Assembly (NCBI GenBank): GCA_964557545.1
Contig: CAZLAK010000017.1
Location: forward strand, 1-45,127
Reading direction: 5' to 3'
DNA: 45,127 nt
DNA from: CAZLAK01 sp964557545
GTDB lineage: Bacteria; Bacillota; Desulfotomaculia; Desulfotomaculales; Pelotomaculaceae
Position numbers and translations under genes: made by a program. Below the pieces are notes generated by a model, which saw only the letters and a list, made by a program, of their open reading frames with translations, was not told the origin of the DNA and ran no database searches. How positions within the stretch are numbered: position 1 is the stretch's first letter; the number at the start of each line of letters is the position of its first letter. Of this stretch, positions 17,353 to 24,321 are shown piece by piece.

Positions 17353-18795
17353 ATGTCACAGTACGAAGCGGTAATCGGTCTGGAAGTGCACGTGGAGCTA
17401 AAGACCAAGTCCAAGATTTTTTGTGATTCCACCACCGAGTTTGGCGGGGAGCCCAATACCCACGTCTGCCCGGTCTGCCTGGGCTTGCCGGGCGTGCTGC
17501 CGGTGGTCAACAAAAAAGTGGTGGAGTACGCGGTGCGCGCTGCTCTGGCCTTAAACTGCGAAATTGCCGAGTTTTCCAAGTTTGACCGCAAGAATTACTA
17601 CTACCCGGATATGCCTAAAAACTACCAGATATCGCAGTACGACCTGCCCATTGCCAAAAACGGCTACCTGGAGATTGAAACAGAAGGCGGCGTAAAGAGG
17701 ATCGGCATAACCCGCGTGCACATGGAGGAAGATACCGGCAAGCTGGTCCACCGCGGGACCATAACCACCACGCCCTACTCTCTGGTGGACTACAACCGGG
17801 CCGGCGTGCCCCTCATTGAAATTGTTTCCGAGCCGGATTTGCGCACGCCCGAGGAGGCCAGGCGTTATATGGAGAAGCTCAAGGCCGTTATCCAGTACAC
17901 CGGGGTTTCCGACTGCAAGATGGAGGAGGGCAGCCTGCGCTGCGACGTGAACGTCTCCGTGCGCCCGGCGGGCAGCCCGGCCTTTGGAACTAAAATCGAG
18001 ATTAAGAATTTAAACTCATTTAGGTCTCTGCAGCGGGCTTTAGAGTACGAAATAGCCCGCCAGATGGACGTGTTGGAAGAGGGCGGCGTGCTGGTGCAGG
18101 AAACCAGGACCTGGGACGAGGAGCGGGGAGTTACCCTGCCCCTTCGCACCAAGGAACAAGCGCACGACTACCGCTACTTCCCCGAGCCGGACTTGGTGCC
18201 GCTGGTCATCGACCGGCAGTGGGTGGAGGAGATCCGGCGCACTTTGCCGGAACTGCCCGACGCCCGGCGGCGGCGCTATATAGAGGAATACGGCCTTTCG
18301 CCTTACGACGCCGGGATCATCACCGGCACGGTGGAACTGTCCGACTTTTTCGAGGCCTGCCTGGCCTCCTACCCGCAGCCCAAAACCGTCTGCAACTGGC
18401 TTATGGGCGAGCTCCTGCGGCTCTTAAACGCCACCGGCACTGAAATGAGCCACTGCCGCCTAAAGCCGGAGCAGCTGGCGGCCATGCTCGCCCTTATAGA
18501 CCAGGGCACGATCAGCGGCAAGATAGCCAAGACGGTCTTTGAGGAAATGTTTGCCACCGGCAAAGACCCAGATACCATTGTCCGGGAAAAAGGGCTGGTT
18601 CAGATCAGCGACGAGGGCGCCCTGGCCGCCCTGGTGGATGAAGTTATTGCCCAAAACCCCAAGACGGTGGAGGACTACCGTTCGGGCAAGGAAAAAGCCC
18701 TGGGGTTTTTGGTGGGGCAGGTGATGAAGGCTACCCGGGGCAAGGCCAACCCCGAGATCGTCAACCGGCTGTTAAAAGAAAAACTGCAGGGTTAA
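17353..18795 (+). CDS. gatB: Asp-tRNA(Asn)/Glu-tRNA(Gln) amidotransferase subunit B
   Basis: GatB is the kinase/transamidase subunit, which activates the misacylated tRNA with ATP. The 480-residue protein has YEAVIGLEVHVELKTKSKIF, CPVCLGLPGVLPV, a central cradle with NRAGVPLIEIVSEPD and the RCDVNVSVRP strand, and a YqeY-like tRNA-binding tail (LGFLVGQVMKATRGKANP). It starts at ATG 17353, 26 bases after gatA. It is the last gene of the high-GC forward block; base composition drops sharply right after its stop and no clear terminator is seen. Confidence 0.97.
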   Translation: MSQYEAVIGLEVHVELKTKSKIFCDSTTEFGGEPNTHVCPVCLGLPGVLPVVNKKVVEYAVRAALALNCEIAEFSKFDRKNYYYPDMPKNYQISQYDLPIAKNGYLEIETEGGVKRIGITRVHMEEDTGKLVHRGTITTTPYSLVDYNRAGVPLIEIVSEPDLRTPEEARRYMEKLKAVIQYTGVSDCKMEEGSLRCDVNVSVRPAGSPAFGTKIEIKNLNSFRSLQRALEYEIARQMDVLEEGGVLVQETRTWDEERGVTLPLRTKEQAHDYRYFPEPDLVPLVIDRQWVEEIRRTLPELPDARRRRYIEEYGLSPYDAGIITGTVELSDFFEACLASYPQPKTVCNWLMGELLRLLNATGTEMSHCRLKPEQLAAMLALIDQGTISGKIAKTVFEEMFATGKDPDTIVREKGLVQISDEGALAALVDEVIAQNPKTVEDYRSGKEKALGFLVGQVMKATRGKANPEIVNRLLKEKLQG

Positions 18796-18947
18796 TCTAC
18801 GGTTTTTTGACAAGATTTTTGTTGGGTATTTATGGTTATTTTGGAAGGAACTTTGGATATGTTAGTGGAGCTGATTTTTGGTGAGGAGGCAATTTTAAAG
18901 AAGGTTGCTGTTTAAACCCAAAAAAATTAAAACAGGAGGTATATTTT

Positions 18948-19640
18948 ATGAAAAAAAGAATTTTGAGCCATTTTATAAGTATGATAATTGGAGGTCTTAT
19001 TTTCGGTTCAGCAGCTTTTGCAACAACAGATTATATATGTGTTGAGTTTTTACCTTTAAAGTATTTTTTTAATGGTATACAAAAATATCCTCCTTTAGAC
19101 CAACAAGGGTTCATTTATAACGGAAGGACTTATGTTCCCATTAGATTTGTAGCAGAATCTTTAGGATTATCAGTTGATTGGGATGAAAGTGATTACAGTA
19201 TCAGAGTAAATTCCTTATCAAGTAGTAATCAGTCAAACAATAATCAGTTAGAAGGCTACTTAACAGATCTTATTCAACCTTTTAATACATGTGGTATTGT
19301 AGATATTAATAAAAAGGTAACGATAGGAAACGATAATTACTATAAGACAATACATGCTTGGCACACGTCAAATTTTGACTTATCTGCTTCTTTTAACTTA
19401 AACGGAAAATATAATAGGCTTACCCTCTTAGTTGGTACAAAACAACAAGCATATACAGGTGGTAATCCATTTACTATATATGGTGATGGAAACATTCTAT
19501 GGGAAGGAACTTTAAAACAAAACGAACTGCCACAGAAAGTTGATATTAACATAACAGGCGTAAAAAACTTGACATTCGTAGGAACTAGTGACTGGTTTAT
19601 ATTAAACCCTATGGTATTAGTAGATCCTAATTTGAAATAA
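18948..19640 (+). CDS. Secreted stalk-domain protein with a C-terminal NPCBM-like module, AT-rich
   Basis: A 230-residue protein with a signal peptide (MKKRILSHFISMIIGGLIFG, cleavage probably after SAAFA). It has a half-size copper-amine-oxidase-N-like stalk domain (NGRTYVPIRFVAESLGLSVD, about residues 60-100) and a C-terminal beta domain whose FTIYGDGNILWEGTL and INITGVKNLTFV segments resemble the NPCBM/NEW2 carbohydrate-binding module. AGGAGG precedes the ATG. The gene is far richer in A and T than all flanking genes, which suggests recent acquisition. A wall or glycan surface role is plausible but unproven. It is alone on its strand and faces a shared terminator. Confidence 0.75.
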   Translation: MKKRILSHFISMIIGGLIFGSAAFATTDYICVEFLPLKYFFNGIQKYPPLDQQGFIYNGRTYVPIRFVAESLGLSVDWDESDYSIRVNSLSSSNQSNNNQLEGYLTDLIQPFNTCGIVDINKKVTIGNDNYYKTIHAWHTSNFDLSASFNLNGKYNRLTLLVGTKQQAYTGGNPFTIYGDGNILWEGTLKQNELPQKVDINITGVKNLTFVGTSDWFILNPMVLVDPNLK

Positions 19641-19790
19641 TTACTTCTTTTTGTCCGCACCCCAATTTCGAATCTTCGTGGCGCGTAAGTGCTATTACCG
19701 GCTCTATTATTGCGTTGTTCGCTAAAGACAAAAGGCGTTCTGCTAAACATTTTCATCCGTGGTTGTGCCGCCCCGGCATGGGGGTTAGTA

Positions 19791-19831
19791 AAAGAATGAC
19801 CGGAATGCAAATAAGCATCCGGTCATTCTTT
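19791..19831. terminator. Bidirectional terminator between convergent genes
   Basis: A perfect fourteen-base inverted repeat, AAAGAATGACCGGA at 19791-19804 and TCCGGTCATTCTTT at 19818-19831, gives A-rich and T-rich flanks on either strand. It overlaps the stop of the reverse-strand nucleotidyltransferase gene and serves the forward stalk gene. The 150 bases between 19641 and 19790 hold no gene I can support. Confidence 0.88.
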
Positions 19832-20269
19832 TCCCGAAAGCATGCTTTCGGCCATTTCCCGGTAATACATGTCTAAAAAAGGCTTAAAATCCAAATAATC
19901 TCTTACGGTAACGTCCTCAAAGTCGGTGCGGAATTCGTCGTCGGTGCAGTAAATGACCTTACCCGTGCTGATGGCTGCAAATCTTAAGTATATGGGTGCT
20001 TTTTGCAGAAAAACGAGGTCTAGTTCTAAAGCCAGCGGCTCAAAAATTTCTGATAGCTCGTTTTGCATCTCGATTTCCATCTCGAGGTCATGCTTTGTCG
20101 GTGAATAGCCGGCAAAAATAACGCCCAGATCTATATCACTGTCCCGGTAATATTTTGAGCCGGCACGCGAGCCAAAAAGGTAGCAGCAAGTTACACCGTA
20201 CTTTTCTAAGACCGGCTTTATTTTGCCGTACAACAGCTGCAGTTGTTCACTTAAGAAGTTCAAAACCAT
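19823..20269 (-). CDS. MNT-type minimal nucleotidyltransferase domain protein (orphan MntA-like)
   Basis: A 148-residue protein of the pol-beta/MNT nucleotidyltransferase fold. The motif GSRAGSKYYRDSDIDLGV gives Gly33-Ser34 and metal ligands Asp45 and Asp47; ELDLVFLQ supplies the third Asp at 84, so the catalytic set is intact. Such proteins are often MntA antitoxins that AMPylate a HepT (HEPN) toxin. No HepT-like gene is adjacent on either side. The C terminus (FLDMYYREMAES) resembles the tail of MntA proteins. It has its own promoter. The start is ambiguous between GTG 20272, ATG 20269 and TTG 20263; ribosome sites are weak. Confidence 0.8.
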   Translation of the reverse strand: MVLNFLSEQLQLLYGKIKPVLEKYGVTCCYLFGSRAGSKYYRDSDIDLGVIFAGYSPTKHDLEMEIEMQNELSEIFEPLALELDLVFLQKAPIYLRFAAISTGKVIYCTDDEFRTDFEDVTVRDYLDFKPFLDMYYREMAESMLSGKE

Positions 20270-20354
20270 CACCGCTTTTTAACTGCGTATTTCGGCTCTG
20301 TCTTTAGCCTTTTTTTCCTTGTTTTCCTTTCTTTTGCTTCTATCCCTCGAGTTT

Positions 20355-20384
20355 AGTGTAGTTCTATCTTGAATAAAAAGTCAA
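20355..20384 (-). promoter_or_regulatory. Promoter of the orphan nucleotidyltransferase gene
   Basis: Read on the reverse strand: TTGACT (20384-20379), an 18-base spacer, TACACT (20360-20355). It lies between the DUF2207 gene end and the nucleotidyltransferase start, giving the latter an independent transcript with a roughly 75-base leader. Confidence 0.55.
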
Positions 20385-20391
20385 CACCTAA

Positions 20392-22392
20392 TTAATCTGC
20401 CCCGCCGCCTCCGCCTCCTCCGCCGCCCCCGCCGCCGGAGGAAAAGCCTCCCCCGCCGCCGCGGCCGGAGGAACTAAAGGAAGCGGCTGAACTGGTAATA
20501 GTGGCCCAGCTGCTCTCCAGAGAGGATATCATGGAAGCCAGGCCGGCGGCGGGAGAAAGAAGCGGCTCTGATGCCGCGGCACGGCCCTGCGCCAGGCGAT
20601 GGGCGGCGTATGCCCCGTACCAGTTCCTGCCGAAAGCCGTCCCGGGTTCGCCGATCTCCGGGTAAACTACGGGCAGCTGCTCCAGCACTTCTTTGGCCAC
20701 TCCCAGCACCACGGCGTAAACCAGGTAGTGCTCCCAGAGCACCAGGTGGGGCAGGGTGGCCCTGTCCAGGCTGGAGAAATCCTTTAAAAAGTGGCGAAAA
20801 GCCCGCCACAGGGCCAGCTGATCCTCGCCGTACCGGCTGCGACGGCCGGTACCGGCCAGGGCCAGGGCCGCCGCGGCGGCGGAAGGGAGCAGGACTGTGG
20901 AAATTACGGGGCCGGTATTTAAAAGAGAGATACCCGTTACGGCGGCGGCTGCGGCCAGGAGCGCGCCGCCCCACACCGCCGGACGGGGAGCCCGGTCGAA
21001 AAAGCCCATAGCTTCGGCCTCCCGCCTGAGCTCTGACCCCCAGCTGTTCCAAAAAGACCTGACAACGCGGGGATACCTTTGGGTAAAAGTCTTAAGCCGG
21101 CTGAAATAAACTTCTTCTGCGCCGTCGCCCACGGTGTTGAAGAGAAAGTCCATCAGCATTTTTTCGTGGGGCGCCAGCTTTTGCTCGGGCGAAGAGCCGG
21201 CGGCCGGCAGCTCTGTCCCGCAGCGGGTGCAAAATTTGTCCTGCGGGCCGGCCTTTTCCCCGCAGCTTGAGCAAGTAGCGGCCGTACCCCGCCCGGGGCT
21301 TTTAAGCCTGCGCACTAAGACCTCCTCTTTTTTGCTCCTGCCCAGAAGGCCGCCCAAACGCCGGGCCTCGGTCCTAACGGTCTTAAGCTGCAGGTGGCCG
21401 CGGCGGGCCAGGTCCATCAGCGTGGCTGCCAGGGCGGCCGGCTTTGTCTTTTTGTGGATCAGCACGTCCGCCACTGCCGGCGGGTAATTGCCCGGCAGCT
21501 CCCGGTAGTAGTCCGGGGCGAGCTGGGGCCTGTGACGCTTTGCCCAGCGAAAGTATACAAAACCGGCGTAGAGGAGCGCCAGGGCGGCCAAGCCGGCCCC
21601 TCCCAGGCTCGCGGCGAGGATCTGGCGTCGCTCTTGGGCGGCTTTTTTCTGCCAGCCCTCCTCCTGGGACAGGATAGCCGGTAAAACGGCGTCGTCGTCC
21701 CGCACTTTGGCCAAAGGAACCAGCTGCGGGGGGAAGACGACGCGCCCCTCCAAGAAGCGGCCCGGCGGCAGGCTTTTTACCTGCCACACCACTTCCTGCG
21801 GGCTTTTGACGTTCACCGTTCCCTGCAAGGGGCCGTGGCCCCAGGCGCGTACCTCTCCCTCCCCGGCACCGGGAGGCAGGTGCAGGGTGACGGCGGCGTT
21901 TTTGGTTCCCACCTGCCAGCGGTCGCCGATAAACTGCCAGTAGAGCTCCGCCGCGTCTTTGTGCACTCTGACGCAGTCCACCACCCGGTAGGTGACGGTG
22001 AACGTCCGCCGGCCGCCGTCGGTGCGGAAGTACCACTCGATGTGGTAGGCGTTGTTCTGCAGCGAAACCGCGTAATGCCCGTCCGGGCGCTCGGAGCTGA
22101 TTTTGGCGGGAGTGTAGGGCTTCCCGTTTTCAAAAACCTGTATGTCCGCCAGTTCCTTAAAGCCCCTTACCGGTATGTCCAGGTACATGCGGGAAAAGCT
22201 GCCCGAAAAGCTGGCCGTCCGCTGCTCTTCCACCAGCATGGAGCCGTCCGGCAGGACGGCAGCCCCGATGCGGACGTCCTCGAAGCGGTACCTTTTTAGA
22301 AAGTCGGTAGAGGGCATTTTGCCCTCCTGCCAGATAAACCAGCCGAGGACGGCCAGGGCAACTAGCCAGAATATCCTTCTCCGCAAAGCCAC
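20392..22392 (-). CDS. DUF2207 family membrane protein with an inserted zinc ribbon and glycine-rich tail
   Basis: A 666-residue protein: an N-terminal signal anchor (residues 7-22), a large extracytoplasmic beta domain (about 35-230) of DUF2207 type, a TM helix at 259-280, a cytoplasmic segment, then paired TM helices at 473-512. The tail is a serine/glycine-rich stretch ending in twelve consecutive Gly, usual for DUF2207. Between the TM regions is a four-Cys zinc ribbon (Cys374, 377, 388, 391). The function of DUF2207 is unknown; it commonly neighbours LemA, encoded six bases upstream. The GGC-rich 3' end (20395-20470) is coding, not an independent repeat. Confidence 0.85.
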   Translation of the reverse strand: MALRRRIFWLVALAVLGWFIWQEGKMPSTDFLKRYRFEDVRIGAAVLPDGSMLVEEQRTASFSGSFSRMYLDIPVRGFKELADIQVFENGKPYTPAKISSERPDGHYAVSLQNNAYHIEWYFRTDGGRRTFTVTYRVVDCVRVHKDAAELYWQFIGDRWQVGTKNAAVTLHLPPGAGEGEVRAWGHGPLQGTVNVKSPQEVVWQVKSLPPGRFLEGRVVFPPQLVPLAKVRDDDAVLPAILSQEEGWQKKAAQERRQILAASLGGAGLAALALLYAGFVYFRWAKRHRPQLAPDYYRELPGNYPPAVADVLIHKKTKPAALAATLMDLARRGHLQLKTVRTEARRLGGLLGRSKKEEVLVRRLKSPGRGTAATCSSCGEKAGPQDKFCTRCGTELPAAGSSPEQKLAPHEKMLMDFLFNTVGDGAEEVYFSRLKTFTQRYPRVVRSFWNSWGSELRREAEAMGFFDRAPRPAVWGGALLAAAAAVTGISLLNTGPVISTVLLPSAAAAALALAGTGRRSRYGEDQLALWRAFRHFLKDFSSLDRATLPHLVLWEHYLVYAVVLGVAKEVLEQLPVVYPEIGEPGTAFGRNWYGAYAAHRLAQGRAAASEPLLSPAAGLASMISSLESSWATITSSAASFSSSGRGGGGGFSSGGGGGGGGGGGGAD

Positions 22393-22398
22393 TCCCCC

Positions 22399-22953
22399 TT
22401 AAAAACCGACCCGCACGGGGGCGCGCTCATGGGTGCCTTCTGCTTCGAAGTAGGGAATGGGTACAAAGCCCAGGGCGCCGGCCAGGAGGTTGGCGGGGAA
22501 GGTCTGGATGCGGTTGTTGTACTTCATGGCCGTGTCGTTGTAGAACTGCCTGGCGAAGGCGATCTTGGTCTCGGTTTCGCTGAGCTCTTTTTGGAGTTCC
22601 AGGAAGTTCTGGCTGGCCTGGAGCTGGGGGTAGCCTTCGGCCACGGCGAATAAGGTGCGCAGGGCGCCGCTGAGCATGTTTTCGGCCTGCTGGCGCTCCT
22701 CCAGGCTCTTGGCCGCTGCCGCCGCGGCGCGGACCCTGGTGACGTTATCGAATACCTGCTTTTCGTGGGCGGCGTACTCCTTGACGGACTCCACCAGGTT
22801 GGGGATCAGGTCGTAGCGCCTTTTGAGCTGCACGTCGATCTGCGCCCAGGCGTTTTGGGCCAGGTTGCGGGCCCGCACCAGGCTGTTGTAAAAGAGGACC
22901 AGCAGTACGCCCAGAATTATAACCGCACCGATTATAACAGCAATTACGTTCAT
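22399..22953 (-). CDS. LemA family protein
   Basis: A 184-residue LemA protein: one N-terminal TM helix (VIAVIIGAVIILGVLLVLFY), then a long helical bundle with the diagnostic AQIDVQLKRRYDLIPNLVES, EKQVFDNVTRVRAAA, AVAEGYPQLQASQNFLELQ and FYNDTAMKYNNRIQTFP. LemA proteins are anchored outside-facing helical bundles of unclear role. I chose ATG 22953, with AAAGGGTGG six bases upstream; a GTG nine bases earlier is possible. It is the middle gene of a zinc-ribbon protein-LemA-DUF2207 operon. Confidence 0.95.
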   Translation of the reverse strand: MNVIAVIIGAVIILGVLLVLFYNSLVRARNLAQNAWAQIDVQLKRRYDLIPNLVESVKEYAAHEKQVFDNVTRVRAAAAAAKSLEERQQAENMLSGALRTLFAVAEGYPQLQASQNFLELQKELSETETKIAFARQFYNDTAMKYNNRIQTFPANLLAGALGFVPIPYFEAEGTHERAPVRVGF

Positions 22954-22981
22954 TCCAACCACCCTTTGGAATTGAAATATA

Positions 22982-23731
22982 TCACTCGCCCTTTTTCTGG
23001 CGGCTCTTTTTTATCCGCAGCGGTTCCGTTCTCCTGTGCCAGGCCTGCACCGCCCCCAGGATCTCTTCGTACCTTTCGGGCGGGCACCACAGAACAGCAG
23101 TGCGGCCCCGGGAGAGTTTTAAAACGATGTCCCGGCCCCGGGGGTCGGGCTCAATAAGGCGGATGTCCTTCCATCCGTAAAACTCGCTCTGCCGGCTCTG
23201 CGCCAGCAAAGCAGCGCCTATGGCGCCGGGCCTTCTTCCCAAAAGGCCCAGGACAAACAAAAGGGAGTTTAAAACGGTGTTCTTCCTGCGCCGTTCTGCC
23301 GCCGTTTCCAGCAGAATGCCGTCTTTATTCACGGTAAACCTGTACGGGTAGCGCCAGCCGCCCAAGATCAGCATGGCCACGGGGGTAATCACGGCAAATA
23401 TCCCGGCCAGCGCTAAAACAATGAGCAGCAATGTGCGCAAGAAAGCCCAGTCAAACCTGCCGTCTGTCAGGCTCATGATGAGCATCAGGAGGAAGACAAA
23501 ACCTACCCCGCCGCCCAGCGCCAGGGCCAGGCCCTTTAGCACGTGCTTGTCGGTAAACAGGTTTATTTTCTTTTCCCAGGACAATTCGGGCGGCGCATCT
23601 TCTCCCCCGTCTCCCGTGAGCCGGCGGTCGCACTCACTGCAAAAAATATCGTTTTCTTCCAAAGCTGCACCGCACGCCGGGCAGCATCCCGGCTCCCCCG
23701 GGTCCTTTTTTGCTTTTAAATCTCCACTCAA
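22982..23731 (-). CDS. Zinc-ribbon membrane protein of the LemA/DUF2207 operon
   Basis: An unrecognised protein of about 249 residues. It begins with a zinc ribbon (CPACG near residue 17 and CSEC near 31), then two hydrophobic helices (around 67-85 and 95-125), and a basic C-terminal half that resembles a PH-like membrane-associated domain (WRYPYRFTVNKDGILLET, YGWKDIRLIEPD). The TTG at 23731 has AAGGGGTGG six bases upstream, much better than the ATG at 23758, which has no ribosome site. It is first in the operon, 28 bases before LemA. The shared zinc ribbons of this protein and DUF2207 suggest they work together. Confidence 0.75.
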   Translation of the reverse strand: MSGDLKAKKDPGEPGCCPACGAALEENDIFCSECDRRLTGDGGEDAPPELSWEKKINLFTDKHVLKGLALALGGGVGFVFLLMLIMSLTDGRFDWAFLRTLLLIVLALAGIFAVITPVAMLILGGWRYPYRFTVNKDGILLETAAERRRKNTVLNSLLFVLGLLGRRPGAIGAALLAQSRQSEFYGWKDIRLIEPDPRGRDIVLKLSRGRTAVLWCPPERYEEILGAVQAWHRRTEPLRIKKSRQKKGE

Positions 23732-23773
23732 GCGGCACCACCCCTTGGCGTTAGACATAATTAAACCACTTAT

Positions 23774-24244
23774 TCAGTCATTCATCACGATAATCACAAA
23801 TTGATCCACCGGATCCCAATTCATGTCACAGCCGAAATTGCCGGCAATAAACCGGATCGGGACAAACATCCGGCCGTTTTTTATCTCCGGTGCTACATCC
23901 AGGGGGACTACCAGATCGCTGCCGTATTCGTTGATAAAATGTGCGGCGTAATCACCTTCTGTGAGGAATACAGTTACGTTCCGAAAGACTATGCGCGCCT
24001 GGACCCCACATTCCGTGCCGTAACCCGCCACGTCGGCTCCAAAGGCCTCGGTGATAAACCGCAAAGGCACCATGGTGCGGCCGTTTTTTATATAAGGCGC
24101 CGCGTCCAACCGGTGCCAGCCGCCGTTTATTTCGGCGTATTGGTCGCCTATTTTCAGAGATATTTCCGTATAGGCCCAGACCTTGTCAGGAAAAACGGCT
24201 GCCGTCAGAAGTGCAATAGCCAACGAAATCAGTAGCTTTTTCAT
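23774..24244 (-). CDS. Secreted stalk-domain (copper amine oxidase N-like) protein
   Basis: A 156-residue exported protein. The start MKKLLISLAIALLTAAVF has GAAGGTGG upstream and a signal peptide ending near VWA. The mature part is one complete stalk domain, with the two half-repeats NGRTMVPLRFITEAFGADV and NGRMFVPIRFIAGNFGCDMN. The frame stays open 27 codons further upstream, but only the ATG at 24244 gives a signal peptide. It lies 77 bases downstream of a larger stalk protein gene on the same strand, probably in one transcript. Stalk domains act as extracellular spacers; no enzyme domain is attached here. Confidence 0.85.
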   Translation of the reverse strand: MKKLLISLAIALLTAAVFPDKVWAYTEISLKIGDQYAEINGGWHRLDAAPYIKNGRTMVPLRFITEAFGADVAGYGTECGVQARIVFRNVTVFLTEGDYAAHFINEYGSDLVVPLDVAPEIKNGRMFVPIRFIAGNFGCDMNWDPVDQFVIIVMND

Positions 24245-24321
24245 AGTTAAGCCACCTTCTTTGGGTTGAAATGTTGAAATATTCATTTTATCCGTGCCGG
24301 CAACCTCGCGAAAGCTAATAA

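Noticed and set aside
18832..18915. Short frame of 27 codons in the gap after gatB (ends AILKKVAV)
   Set aside because: Weak ribosome site, no recognisable family, and too short to separate from chance in an AT-rich stretch.
19340..19810. Reverse-strand frame opposite the AT-rich stalk gene
   Set aside because: No ribosome site, product unlike any family, and the forward gene has signal peptide and domains.
20319..20335. 17-base tract TTGTTTTCCTTTCTTTT also found at 28568-28584
   Set aside because: Low-complexity pyrimidine tract; no longer homology around it, so not evidence of a mobile repeat flanking the accessory region.
20395..20475. GCC-rich low-complexity repeat
   Set aside because: It encodes the glycine-rich tail usual for DUF2207 proteins, so it is coding, not a separate repeat element.
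20571..21011. Long open frame opposite the DUF2207 gene
   Set aside because: GC-rich shadow of a real gene; Pro/Arg-rich product, no ribosome site.
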